Shown here piece by piece: positions 45,000 through 56,919 of a DNA stretch of 64,000 bases. This DNA comes from Pomphorhynchus laevis. Its lineage: Eukaryota > Acanthocephala > Palaeacanthocephala > Echinorhynchida > Pomphorhynchidae. Location of the stretch: positions 1-64,000 of the forward strand of contig WNNJ02003778.1 in assembly GCA_012934845.2 (NCBI GenBank), read 5' to 3'. Position 1 is the first letter of the stretch. Each line of letters opens with the position of its first letter. The translations under genes and the position numbers were made by a program. Below the pieces are notes generated by a model that searched no databases, was not told the DNA's origin, and saw nothing but the letters and a program-made list of their open reading frames with translations.

Positions 45000-47900
45000 A
45001 TATATGTACTATATAATAGTCTAAAACTAGACGATCAAGCTGACCATAAGTCCTTCTGAGACTTCCTATAATTAGTCGACATTTATTAACTATGTGAAGG
45101 ATATGTACTTTTGTCGATGGATTTTCATTTACGATCACTCCGAGATCTTGAAATTCGGAGACGGTGTCGATCATATCACTATTTATGTTATATGACGAAC
45201 TAAAGGATGGTGGTACAATGTGCGTATGTTTGACTTATTAAGATTCAAAACCAGTTCTCGTTGTACACACCAATCTAAAATATTGTCGATGTCTTTTTGA
45301 AGTAATATTGGATTGCAATTATCGATGATTGGACGCCATATCTTCAGATCGTTTGTATATAGACTGCATGAACTTGATAAAACGCCTGCAAGCTCGTTGT
45401 AATACATAATAAAAAGAAGGGCACTGAACACTGATCAGTGAGGACCACTATGGTGAGGATATATTGACTTGGACATCGCTCCATTGACTAAAATAACAGT
45501 CTGACGATTTTGTACAAATAAGCAAATCCATCTGAGAAGGATTCCATTAATACCATAATGTTTCATCTGGTTAAAGAGAACAGGGTAAGACATTCGATTG
45601 AAGGCTTTACTGATATCATAACGCAGAATATCAACAGCCACTTTAGCTTAGACATACTTAGCCTAACCACTTCTCGCTAATACAAGACTTGTGACAGTGG
45701 ATCTATCTAGACAAAAACCGTGTTTGGAATAATGGAATATTCGATTACTTTCTAGATGTTTGGTGATCCGTTTGAAGAGAAGTTTTTCCAGCACTACATG
45801 CTACATGGTTGATAATTGCTAGATAGATTGAGTTGGATTTTTTAAAGAGAGGACGGATTACAGAAAACTTTCATTCTAAAGGAATCCAGCTTGAAAAGAG
45901 GGAAAAACAAAAAATTATATAAATTGGCTCGTATGTAACTGAAGCAAGCTCACGAAGAATTATAAAGATGTTGTATGGTTCTAAAGCAATCGAATGTGGT
46001 AGTTGTCGGAGTTCATTAAAAACCTCACCTTTATCAATAGGGAGAAAATTTTAATTAGGGAACTGTGTTATCGGTATCCGAGGGTGACGATGGCAATTAT
46101 GACTATATAATGTAAATTGATCGAGGAACATGTTGTCAATGGTATTGGCGTGGTAGTGAGCTCTCCATTTTCCATGGATAAACAATTACTCTCAAAGGAA
46201 GTTAATTTGTATGTTAATAAATACTAAACACATAATCTACTTTCATTTCAAATATATAGTTATTACAGAAACAAAAAAGCAGAAATTATCTTTTATTTGA
46301 TAAAAATTATATATTTCGATAGCTCCTGCTATCATCAGGATTACAATAATATTACAATAATATTTAATAATATTACAATAATATTATTGTAATCCTGATT
46401 ATGATAGCAGGAGCTATCGAAATATAGAATTTTTATCAAATAAAAGATACTTTCATTATTCTTTATTATCTTTTTTAAATAATATTACTGTAATCCTGAT
46501 GATAGCAGGAGCCATCGAAATATGGAATTTTTATTAAATAAAGGATAATTTCCGCTTCTTTGTTCTTCTTTGTATTTGAACAGCGGTTTAGAATGGCTCT
46601 TTGAAAATGACAGAGGAGATATAACACCTGCGTTTGCACCGCTTAAGTGACGTAACGCGATTTCGTATTTTCTTGTACTCGTTCCAAGATCAGTTTTCTT
46701 TAAATTCACTGTAAATTTTGTCTCTTAATTTAGTGACTTAATTGGTGTGCAATTTATACCAAATAGGGGTAGTATAGGATTTAATAGAACGTTCTAGTGG
46801 TGCAAAGTAGTTTAGCAAGTTAATAAAAGTTGATTTAAAAAATTCCAAGAATTTGTCTATGCCACTCAAATGTGGGTTAGGCCATTGCATGTCACGAATG
46901 GCTCGTCGCATACTTGCATAATTCGTTTTGAAAGAATTTATTGCTAACTTAGATACTTGAGCTAATTTAGAGGTGCCCATAGAAAGAACAATGAGGTCTT
47001 AGAGAGATACCAGAAATCAAGAAATCCTCTCAAGATGATCAAAGGTGAAGAATAGATGATGATTGATTTCTCTTTCTGATAAATTTTTGAATATGTTGAG
47101 TCAAATTAAGATTGTTGAACACACCAAGAAGATTTTCAGATTCTATGTCGCAACCATCGACTGCAATTGATATTACAGTCAATATGAGGCATATTAAAGT
47201 CCCTTGCACTATAATCGGATATGTGCATTTTAGGTGACATCGTAGTGAAATGCTAATCTTATCATTTTCTGATCGTAGTGGGAGATAAAATAAACTGATT
47301 TTTAGTTTTTGTTTATATGGAGTAGATATTAATACCATAAGTACTCATTGAATGCTACATCTAATTATGTATTTCATTCTACGATAGTTAACGATTGCTT
47401 GACGTATAATATGACTTCAGCACCTTTTAAGAAGGTTCAATCTGCCCGCGCGACAAACTAACCTGATATGAACATTTCGCTGTCAAGAATATTCTCGTGA
47501 AGCAAAGTTTCGCTCAATGCTATGAGGTTTGGGTTTAGTGTACTATCAAAATATAATATCTCGTCAAATTTGTTGTAAAGACTTAAGCAATTAGATAAAA
47601 TAATAGAAATGTTTATCAGCGGGCTACGGTAAAGGCAATGCTTCTTTGTGGGTCATGATATAGACGGAAACTTTATGTGTATGTTACAAGAGCCTTGCGG
47701 CGAAAAACGCCTATATAGCAGTTAGGCTGATTCAAATAGGAACTCGGGTGTTCACTCTTCACCGCACAACTTAAAATTTTTTATAATTAAATTGTTCTTG
47801 CCATTTTGTGTTCTTTGTTGCAAATCATACTTCGCTGACTTCAATTAATCTCTATCTTCGGGGCCAATATCAGGTAAAAATCTGATACTAGAAGCTTTTA

Positions 47901-48200
47901 ACTTAAGAGTTCCTGAGGGTTTGACCTCTTAACTATTAACAACTTTCAAAAGTTCTGATCGGTCTTTGCCGAGTGTTTTCCTATATTAAAGGTATGCATA
48001 ACTTATCCATTAGTTAATCTATAAGAGGAAGGAACGGTTGAAAGAACTTGCTTTACACAGTCAACATCGTGCTTAATCCGAACTAAACTATTAAGGATGT
48101 GTGATTCGCCTAAGTTTGCAATTATAAAACATATTCCGATCGAATGCTTTGTAATTATATTGTTTCTTGAAGCTGATTACAGGAGAATCACTACAACCGG
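45000..48200 (-). pseudogene. CR1-like LINE, decayed, with MITE insertion
   Basis: On the minus strand, from 5' to 3': an ORF1 C-terminal trace (GPEDRD, KSAKYDLQQRTQNGKNNLIIKNFK, about 47990-47880); endonuclease (NCLSLYNKFDEILYFDS, LIALSETLLHENILDSE, about 47600-47450); linker frames (46485-46980); RT (YDISKAFNRMSYPVLFNQMKHYGI, about 45620); and SLYTNDLKIWRP in place of the catalytic YADD block (about 45360), then the thumb at 44989-45174. Same lineage as 9380-13560. A hairpin element (46285-46450) interrupts it. Dead. Confidence 0.7.
46285..46450. mobile_element. Fold-back (MITE-like) element with hammerhead-like arms
   Basis: A large inverted repeat: CTTTTATTTGATAAAAAT at the left and ATTTTTATCAAATAAAAG at the right, with arms of about 65 bases. 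Each arm carries ATCCTGAT..GATAGCAGGAGCTATCGAAATAT, where GATAGC-AGGA-GCTATC is a 6 bp hairpin between CTGAT and GAAAT. A third, direct copy of the arm lies at 46490-46560, giving a plus, minus, plus arrangement. Confidence 0.7.
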
Positions 48201-48283
48201 ATGCTTGTGTTTTTTTCACAGATATTATCGGAGTTGAAGTGTTTATGTGATTAGTTGAATTAACTGTAGATAAAAATGAGAAA

Positions 48284-49560
48284 TGTATTTCAAGTGGCAA
48301 ATGCGTGCTAACGGCGCGCTTACAAGCCCACTAAAAAATGACAACAAACTGTCAAACTGATATAAATTATCCCACATGCGAATTTTGAATGGTTTGAACA
48401 AGGAAGTCGAACGGATGTACGAAGGATCGAATTCCAAGCAAGAGGATCAGCAATGGAAAGGAACTGATGCGGTAATTTGTCGAATAATTTGGAGTGTAGA
48501 GAAGAGAATGAGAAGATATTAAGGATAAAGAAGCAGGATGCGATTCATCAAAATATGGAAGATGTAAGTATGAAGGGGAATTGCGATGCAGTACACGATG
48601 AGGTCAGGATAATCAAACTAAACTGGACACGATGGCTAATGTTGGGAAGCAAGGAAATATTGAAAATATGTTAAGATATATGTTTAAAAAGGCGGAGACG
48701 TAGGATAACACGAGCTGCTGAGTTTACAATACGCAGGAGAGGTTAAATAGTAGTTTTTGGAGAGTTCGAGAACAGACTAAGGCAATAATCGATTCGGGAA
48801 AATAAAAAGGCGGTAAAAGAGAAAGACAGGAGCGAATATCACGTAGTAGAAATAACGAGGAGCGGACTTTATCGGAAACAAATGGCTTGGGAGAAAGATG
48901 GTTGTCAAAGTAGAAACCGAGGAATACGATATCATTAGCGATACGAAGAATGGTTAAGTAGATACATACGGTAGGTGGATTAATTTTAAGGTGACAGGGA
49001 ATTATCCAAATGATTTTGGACTTTGCAGGATTGAGTGATAGGTGAAGCGAAGAAAGGTGATGGGTAACGGATAAGAGGCAAGCGGAGGAAGTAAATACAA
49101 GATCATCGATTTGTGAGAAGAGTAGATAAGAACGGAGGAAAATCTCATCAGCATATCGCATAACATGAAAATTGCGTGTTCGGAATATTGTAGAGAGATC
49201 ACCGAGAAGGGAGAAAAAAACGGGACCTAGTACTCAGCCTTAAGGAACACTGTGTGCGAGAGAATACGGTTGAGAGGCAGAAGAAGCTGAATGAACACTG
49301 AAAGAACGGTCAGATAAATAAGAGGAAAATTAGGCTACAAGGAAGTTAGAGAATTCATAGTCATGACGAAGCTGATAGAGAAAAATATAATGATTGACGA
49401 TGTCGATTGCAGATGAGAGGTCGAGAGAGATCATGACGCTCCAAAGTTTTTCCTCTCATGATTGTAGAAAATTATCAAAAACTGTGTGACACGCTAGTTT
49501 GGTGGATTGTTTAAAATAAAAAGCTGATTGAAACGGGAATATAAATTTGACGATAGAAGA
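48284..49560 (-). pseudogene. Jockey-like LINE, RT C-terminal part
   Basis: The minus-strand frame 48724-49161 encodes MRYADEIFLRSYLL (YADD changed to YADE), LSLNPAKSKIIWIIPCHLKINPPTV, and FLGFYFDNHLSPKPFVSDKVRSSLFLLRDIRS. The last two match NPEKSKIIWILPRKPNIYPPTV and FLGFHFDNHISIKPFVPDKVRSS in 61382-61840. The shared 3' untranslated end is at 48284-48330. Upstream RT motifs lie in broken frames to about 49560. Confidence 0.75.
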
Positions 49561-49571
49561 TAGGTATTAAC

Positions 49572-51915
49572 CTAATTTATTATTATATAGGCAACACAGT
49601 GAGTCAAAGACTCTTTACAAGTTGCATCACAGGAAATCAAGGTAAAACTCCACAGATCGCAATCGATTACCTTGGCTAAATCTTTATCCAACTCCAGATT
49701 GAATGCATGAATATTACAAAAGTTAACAGTCGTATCGGAAAGTTGATTCCATACCGATACAACTCCATGTGCAAAAAGTGAGATACGGATCTGGCATAGG
49801 CGTAGTGTTCCAATCATTATGGAATGTCCACGTAGTGAGGGCTGATCTCGCAATCTCAACAAGTGAAGCAATGGATGATCCTTAGTATGTAAAATATGTC
49901 ATACAAGGCACATATCAGCACGAATTCGCATGAAACTAAGATTATGTATTTTTAGATACCTAAGTTAAACCTATATTCCAAATGTCTGACAGTACGGACT
50001 AATCTCGTGGCCGAGCGATAAACATTTTCTAGGCGATTACATTCTTCTTTAGTAATAGGGTAACAGCATAGTGAAGCATATAAAAGTATACTTAGAATCA
50101 AAGCGTTAGAAATGGTCCTAAAACAAGAAATATCAACGTTTAAAAGCGACCGACGGGGAAGACCAACGACTTGTCTGACCTGTGAGCACACGAAATCGTT
50201 ATGCATGCGAGTGCTTAAATATTGTCGTACCCAAACACCAAGATCCTTATATGAGTCAGTTATCGATATGGCTACACCATCAAGATGATAAACTCTATGT
50301 TGATTATGTTTCAATCGAGAGATATACATGGATGCACATTTTTTATTATTGAGCTGGAGACAATTGGAAACCGACCATGAATATACAGTATCAATATCAG
50401 CTTGGACTAATTGAGCATCTTTATTTGACTTAACTGAACGCCAAATCTTTAGGTAATCAGCGTAAAGCAAGCATAGATATTGTACATGTGGAAGCAAATC
50501 ATTGATGTATATGCTGAACAGTGTGGGCCCTATTACAGAACCTTGAGGGACGCCGCAATTTAAAGGAAAACGATTAGACAAAGAGGAATTTACCCTAACA
50601 TAACAGTATCTGTTAGAAAGATTCTCCTTGATCCACCATATAATATGCCAGTCCAATCCAATATTGTTAAGTTTTTTGATCAAATGAGCGTATATTACAG
50701 TGTCAAAAGCCTTTGAAAAATCAAAGAAAATGACATTGACAGTAGTACCTAAATCCTGACAGCGCATCCAATGGTCGTGAGATATCATTAAATTAGTAGT
50801 TGTGGAGTTACCCTTGCGAAAGCCGTGTTGAGTATTGGAAAGTATATTCTCAGCTTCAAGGTGTGCAATTAAGTGCTTAAGAAGCATCCGTTCAAATATT
50901 CTACAACACGCACGTAAGGCTTATCGGGCTATAGTTTTTAGGATCTGTGTGATCTTTCTTTTTGAATACTAGAGTAATTACCGAGCCTTTCCAGTCATCA
51001 GGTACCTTTACCAGTGTGGCGGAGGCCAAGAATATGTTGTGGAGTAGAATGTAGATGATATCAGCAATATGATGTAGAAATATGGACGATAAATTATCAG
51101 GACCAGAACATGCCGACTTTTTTAAACACATTAGCTCATGAAGAATTGATAGATCACTTAGCGAACTAGGAAAATACCTAGACTCTATGATACAATTACT
51201 AGGCAGGTCATTCAATGGTCTTGATGACGCCTTTGAAAGGGTAGAAAATTCTCGTGCGAATTCGTTTGCTATTTCTTGCTCATTAGACAAGGACAGACCG
51301 CTACGATTTCTGATCGAGAATGTATTTTAAAAACTGTTTTGACGTTTGGTAATGTAATTAAAGAATTCTCGTGGATTAGAACAATAATTATCTGTGATAG
51401 CCTTTTCGAAACTTACCCTGCTACGTCTTTTGTACCATAATGCTTTATTGCGGATACGTCTATAATCGTCAAAACTTGCATATCCGGCTTTATAAGATTT
51501 AAACATCTTTTGTCGTGCAGATACGGCTTTCTTAACATCATAGCCAAATCATACAGGACAGTAGTTAGTTTTCCTAAAACAAAATGTGATAGAGAATCTA
51601 GTTAGAATGCCACAAAGTGTGTTTCTGAAATATATCCAGGCCTGTTCCACTCCAACAGTGAATGCGTCGGGCCAAGAACCCCGTACTAAACATTGCCTGG
51701 CACTATCTATATAAGTTCTGAAATGATTTATCCGCCTAACTGAAGATTTACTTAGAGGGCAATCAGTGTTAATATTTATCAACAGAATAATGTGATCAGA
51801 GAGACCAATGGGATCCAAATTGTTAATAGACTCAACAAACGCTTCTGACGTTGTCAGAACTAAATCAAGAAGCGAGTTCGAAGTGAGCCCTGAAACGGGC
51901 TCAACATCTGTCATT
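49572..51915 (-). pseudogene. CR1-like LINE ORF2, endonuclease end plus RT
   Basis: Frames 51549-51914 (NSLLDLVLTTSEAFVESI, GLSDHIILLININ: the last endonuclease motif), 50901-51290 (SACSGPDNLSSIFL, PDDWKGSVITLVFKKKD, NYSPISLTCV), 49952-50887 (TQHGFRKGNSTTTNLM, IFFDFSKAFDTVIYAHLIKKL, CGVPQGSVIGPTLFSIYINDLL) and 49572-49871 (tail). The active site reads LLYADYLKIW: the second catalytic Asp of YADD is Tyr (about 50450). The 5' end is cut at 51915, where the SINE-like repeat begins. Confidence 0.8.
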
Positions 51916-52185
51916 GAAAGGGAAAACCCAAGTGCGCCTTTGGGGCACTTGGGCTATCTCAAGATTAGTCTTCTTCTCGAGAGGACGCCCCCCAGAGCAA
52001 AGGCTAAGGTTTCTTAAGTTCCTCGTATCTCGTTTACCCAGCATAGTCTGTGCCGATTGAATTCTTCGGGGGGAAAAGACCCCGGATGGTTCAGTCGGAA
52101 AGCGGCGTGTTGGATCGGTTAAGAGCTCAGATCCCCTGGACCTGAGGCCGTAAATGGAAGAAGGATGACGACGATTGATAGTCAA
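51916..52185 (+). repeat. SINE-like repeat with tRNA-like A-box
   Basis: Begins next to a 9 bp hairpin (CCCAAGTGC 51927-51935 with GCACTTGGG 51945-51953). Bases 51983-52101 match 4934-5050. TGGTTCAGTCGG at 52087-52098 fits the RNA polymerase III A-box consensus, but no clear B-box follows. It may be a SINE or LINE tail, and is GC-richer than its surroundings. Confidence 0.45.
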
Positions 52186-52189
52186 TGAA

Positions 52190-53100
52190 GACGATTGCTT
52201 GTTTTTGACTGTTTTGTTGAATTGTTGATTGTTATGATGACTTATTTATCTATATTTAAGAAAACCATTATTATTAAAACAAGCATAAATAAACAATTAA
52301 TGTACTTTTGAATATTTAACAAATTTAGTAATTCATTATAATTATTATAACACGATAGTTGCTAAACTTTTAAGTTGTATGTAATATTTATCCAAGAATA
52401 GTCAGTCAGTTGTATGATGAAAGCAAAATGTAAAAAATAATGCTTAAGTGATTTTGTTCAAATGTTCCATATTTTTATCTGATCCATTGATTACATAATT
52501 ATTTATAAATTGATTACATAATTTATTAATAAAATAATTACATAATTTATTAATAAAATAATTACATCATTTATATTTAAAGTTGAACATATTGTAGGCT
52601 TTATTGCTGATGATGAAATCGAAATGTTAAAATAAATTAGTGTTTTAGTTATTTTGCTCTAAAATTCCATATTTTTATTTGATTGAGATTTAATTAATTG
52701 TATAATGTAGAGCAATATGAAGCAATTGTAATTCCCGTTTCGTAAAACAATGAATTACAAATACTAAATTCTAATTTTAGAATTAAGAATAACCTAATCT
52801 TCTGTTTTAATGACATTAACTACAGTTGCAATTACATTATGCATTATAATATCAAAATTGACAGCTTCGCCACTGTCAATTAATATTGTAATTAATATTT
52901 TAAATGAAGTTGTTTTGCTCAAAACAACTTATGAGCAAAAATCAAATAGTATATCGAATTTTTAAGCATTAAAATGAATACTTGAATGTTCTTCGTCTGT
53001 AACTTTAGATGGTGTGTATAGATCTACTTTATTCTTATCATAAAACACATTATGGAAATAATATTAAAAGTATTAATAATTGAGGTACGAATAAAAAGTT
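52190..53100. other. AT-rich DNA with short fold-backs
   Basis: No gene. An ATTACATAATTTATTAATAAAATA tandem occurs at about 52485-52580. CTGATGATGAAATCGAAATGTT at 52607-52628 again shows the CTGAT-hairpin-CGAAAT layout. Fold-backs: AATTGACAG/CTGTCAATT at 52857-52883 and AAGTTGTTTTG/CAAAACAACTT at 52907-52930. Confidence 0.6.
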
Positions 53101-53395
53101 TGAATATGCCGACAGTGCGTGAAAGGTTCTTCTTTTCGACCTTCTAGCTATGTATCGACTAATTAATAAAGATGAAAATTTTCCAGCAAATAGAGTTAAA
53201 CTCGATGAACGGGATGGGCGTAGGGGGCACTCGAAAGTACTAGTAGTACATGAGCACGAAAAATACCCTCGTCATTTCCGACTATTCAATCGAGCGGTGG
53301 ATGTTTGGAATCGTCTTCCAGTCGATGTCGTTGCGACAATCAATGAATTTAAATCCAATATAAAGAACTGGATTCGAAATGAGAACGAGTAGTGG
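53100..53395 (+). pseudogene. LINE RT C-terminal tail
   Basis: The frame 53150-53392 encodes RLINKDENFPANRVKLDERDGRRGHSKV and FRLFNRAVDVWNRLPVDVV, the conserved tail of CR1-group RT proteins. It resembles RFRDNSRLRGHCKM and YRLSERAVDVWNSLPEPIA in 9502-10461. It is a 5'-truncated insertion with no RT core. Confidence 0.7.
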
Positions 53396-54858
53396 TTGCT
53401 GCAGTACCCATGGTTCTGATATTTACTGAATTTTTTTTCTTGCATTAATTTTTTTGGTGTGAGCGACCAAAACAGCCTTATGGTTATGACCTGTAGTAAT
53501 ATTAATATGTTTGTTGATAACAAAAAGACTCTAGGTTTCTAGAATGCTCTTGTTGATTCCAACTGGAAGACTTGAACTGTTGGAAGGCGTTGTGAATACA
53601 GTGTAAGCCCATAAATTACACATTTAATGCCCTGTCAAACAAGATAAATGGCATTTGTACGATATAACGGAATTAGAAATAAACTGAGACAATTCAAAAA
53701 GCGTGTCGAATAGTAATTTTCTGAGTCAATATTAAAAAGTCTTGGAAAAACACATTATTCGAAACAATGACTAGTACAAGATATCGAAACGCGTTAGATC
53801 TTTGGGCATTGACTAGGCAGTCATTTTTTAACATATGTATTTTTAATAACGCTGTCTTTTATATGCTCTATGCTACATCGTCAACATATATATACTTTAT
53901 CACTATAAAAATCGAATATTAGGAACGTTTAAGTACAGTATAAACATCATATTTTCATTTTTATAGTGGATACTTCCCAAGCACTCACTAATCCGTGGAA
54001 ATTCCTCACATTTACTGACACATTGATAAAACGGTATCAGTAAATGTGATCAATTTCCACGGATTAGTGGGTGATAGGACACCTCTATCGATGTCCATGC
54101 GAGATATGTGCAATTAGAACAAAGCTGAATCTGAGAACGAAATCAATACGTATGATACATAGCATCTAAGCAATCTTTGACAACTAAAGATCCATTTTTG
54201 TTAACAAAGAAATAAATTGATCAATTGCGAGAACCTTAATTATGTAAGTTAGTTATTTAACAAAGATAAAATAATCCGAGAGTCAATCACAGATGAGCAA
54301 AAATGAGTGATATCCAGAGTCACTGTTGACTCTTCATTACCTGTTTCAGATAATTAAGTTTTTATAAACAGCACCACCAAGGAACGAAACCACCGATAAG
54401 ACATATCGTGTAATGGTTATTCGGCGTTATGAAGATCCGGTTCAGGTTGTACATCGGTATATTCAATCCAACGGATTCGTCATATATATACTGACGTTAT
54501 CTACTATGAGAACACTAAGGGCAAACAACTTTTCATATTTTATATTTAAAAAATGCTATGTTATCAGATTAAGGTTAAATGATCACTCAACGCTGAAGTT
54601 ATTTAACTAGCTCTTACACTTTTGATTAAAAATTACTAGTTCAACTAATCACCCTAAATGTTGGAAACAATAGACAAGTTTATGATATCGGGTCAAGTAA
54701 ACATTCAGATAATAATAACGGATCAAATAGGAGCAAGAACGCGACAAGTTCCCATTGATAACGTCTTTTAACGAGATAATTTGATTGATTTTCAAAATCC
54801 AAATTATGCGAATTTATATACAGAATTCATTTTTAGTAAACAACAAAGGACAATACTT
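53396..54858. other. No gene seen; long hairpin at 53975-54078
   Basis: AT-rich intergenic DNA downstream of NOP14. Inverted copies of CACTAATCCGTGGAAATT and CACATTTACTGA (53978-54015 and 54042-54076) form a hairpin with small internal loops. A short frame at 54413-54610 has no motif. Confidence 0.6.
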
Positions 54859-54863
54859 TTATT
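54858..54863 (-). terminator. Candidate NOP14 poly(A) signal
   Basis: AATAAA on the minus strand overlaps the TAA stop codon (54859-54861). If used, the 3' UTR would be very short. Another AATAAA is not obvious just downstream. Confidence 0.4.
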
Positions 54864-56919
54864 TCTTTTTGAACTTCCGATAGTCACCTTCCTGGTTTGC
54901 CAAATGATGCATTATAGATTTTACTTTTTCCATTCGATCCTTATCGATATCCCGCTGTTTACTAAGCTTAATTTCCGATATAACCTGTGCTTCTCTACGA
55001 ATCTCCCTGGCTGTGCATCTCACCTCCTTGTGAAGTTTCTTTCTCATCTTCATTTTCCTTTGAAAATCCGTCTCGAAAGCAGACTTTAAATATCGTGATT
55101 TAAGTTTCGGTGTTTTCATTTTAAGCATCTTTAACGGATGCGATACTATTATGCCACCTGCGGATGTTTCCCTGTATTTGTCCACAAATTCCAAAAATTC
55201 TCTAATCTCATTTATCTCTTTCTTAAAGCCTGTTACACTTTCCAAGTACCGTATACATTGTTGTATAATAAGATTGTTTACAGGCATTTTACTAACAATT
55301 TGCACCTGGCGTTTAAACAGCTTCAATGCATCAAGTACTATTCTACAATAACAAAGGTCGGACGGTACATCAATTTGTTGAATGCTAGCATCCAAACTTC
55401 TGACAGAATGATTACATGGATTTCCATCAGTAAACTGCATAAAGTTCAATACTCTATGAATCGTTAATAGTATTTCTGGAATGTGTCGTCCCGGCAATTC
55501 AACATATTCGGTTAGAACTACACATGTTGTTAAAGCGTTCCTACAGTTGTATACTGAATTTAATTTTAATCTTCGAAGTAATATGCAACCACTTCTTAAT
55601 GCAATTGACCCAATTTTGTGTTTAAAATCAGTAACTGAATATATCAAACCAATTAGTCGAAGGATCGAGTTAAGACATTCGTGAGATTTTAGGAAAATAC
55701 TGTTGTCTTGTAGATACGCTAGAAACAGAGGCTCAATCTCGTCTGGATAATGATACACAAGAGATTGTAACGTTCTAGCTAAAATCCAAAGTTTTGTGTA
55801 TTCAGAAGAAGATGAAAATCTGAGAAAGGAATTCCACGTGTAATCGATTAATATTCGAAGCTTCTCTCTATCACCAGAATTATTTAAAGGGTTGCAAATT
55901 CTGAGCATATTTGAAATATAATCTTCTGAGATTTTTAAGACAAATACTTCTAAAGTATCAGGCATTTGTTGAAAAGGAATGGAATCATTAGGTACATGAG
56001 ATAGCTCGGTGAGAAATACTGGCTTTGCCTGATTAGCTGATGTGGACTTATTCGGCTTTGTAACATATTTGGTCACGTTTTGCGGTTGATCATCTGAAAA
56101 GAGTTCATCAGGTGAACAATAATCTTTCTTCGCAGATGGCATCTGCATACGAGCATGAGACTCTGCAATCATACGCTTTTCGTACTCATCTTTACTTTCA
56201 AAATTGGTAACTCTTTGATCGTGAAGAACTTGGGTACGTTTAGAAAATTTTAATGACTGTACAAATGAATCATATTCGTCTGGCTTATTGCACTGACGTA
56301 TGTTTGCGGCTTCGCTGCGAAATTTTAGATATTCACGCATAGATTGCCAGTCTTCGTTCATCTTATCGGTAGCTATATCAACTTCTTTCTTTTCGCGCAT
56401 TCGCTCTTCCTTTTCAAGCTTTGACTGCAATATAATGTTCGAAATTGTGCCATTATTGTTTGGATTTTCAGATAGAAATGCGTTCATTAATTCATCATCC
56501 TCGTCTTCCTCGACATCATGATGGCTTGGACAAATTAAACGATCACCATTTATAGTGAAATCGTATTCAGTCTGGGGCAATAAATCTGATGCCTCTTCGC
56601 TTTTAAATGCCTGCAGTCTTAAAAGGGATTTATCTTCCGGTGTTATTAAAATTTCTTTCTCACCTAAACGAAGATCCTTGAATTTGTTTGACTTTTGTTT
56701 CGATGCAATTTGCCAGAGTATTTTGTCTTTCCTTCGTTGAATTGCTTTTGAACGAGACACCGATGGATTTCCAAATTCACCCTTTCTACTACGTCCAACA
56801 TAAGAGTATTTCTTATGATTAACTTTAAGATCAAACGGATTCGGTTTCTTCTGAGCATCGGCACTTACACACTCAAAATATCTTCTTGACTTCTTTTTAT
56901 TAGCCTTCTTGGGTACCAT
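54859..56919 (-). CDS. NOP14: Nucleolar protein 14, SSU processome
   Basis: An uninterrupted 686-codon frame that I recognise as Nop14, an SSU processome component needed for 18S rRNA maturation and 40S export, acting in the nucleolus. The hallmark N-terminus is present: MVPKKANKKKSRR, then NPFDLKVNHKKYSYVGRSRKGEFGNPSVSRSKAIQRRK and KSNKFKDLRLGE. An acidic patch lies near residue 135 (VEEDEDDELMNAF). The middle is helical (YHYPDEIEPLFLAYLQ), and the C-terminus is basic (KRDIDKDRMEK-like, ending KFKKK). It is shorter than vertebrate NOP14 (about 860). A poly(A) signal (AATAAA on the minus strand, 54858-54863) overlaps the stop codon. A PLE begins about 140 bases upstream of the start. Confidence 0.9.
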   Translation of the reverse strand: MVPKKANKKKSRRYFECVSADAQKKPNPFDLKVNHKKYSYVGRSRKGEFGNPSVSRSKAIQRRKDKILWQIASKQKSNKFKDLRLGEKEILITPEDKSLLRLQAFKSEEASDLLPQTEYDFTINGDRLICPSHHDVEEDEDDELMNAFLSENPNNNGTISNIILQSKLEKEERMREKKEVDIATDKMNEDWQSMREYLKFRSEAANIRQCNKPDEYDSFVQSLKFSKRTQVLHDQRVTNFESKDEYEKRMIAESHARMQMPSAKKDYCSPDELFSDDQPQNVTKYVTKPNKSTSANQAKPVFLTELSHVPNDSIPFQQMPDTLEVFVLKISEDYISNMLRICNPLNNSGDREKLRILIDYTWNSFLRFSSSSEYTKLWILARTLQSLVYHYPDEIEPLFLAYLQDNSIFLKSHECLNSILRLIGLIYSVTDFKHKIGSIALRSGCILLRRLKLNSVYNCRNALTTCVVLTEYVELPGRHIPEILLTIHRVLNFMQFTDGNPCNHSVRSLDASIQQIDVPSDLCYCRIVLDALKLFKRQVQIVSKMPVNNLIIQQCIRYLESVTGFKKEINEIREFLEFVDKYRETSAGGIIVSHPLKMLKMKTPKLKSRYLKSAFETDFQRKMKMRKKLHKEVRCTAREIRREAQVISEIKLSKQRDIDKDRMEKVKSIMHHLANQEGDYRKFKKK

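Noticed and set aside
55138-55684. Plus-strand frames across NOP14
   Set aside because: They are antisense shadows of the conserved NOP14 coding frame.
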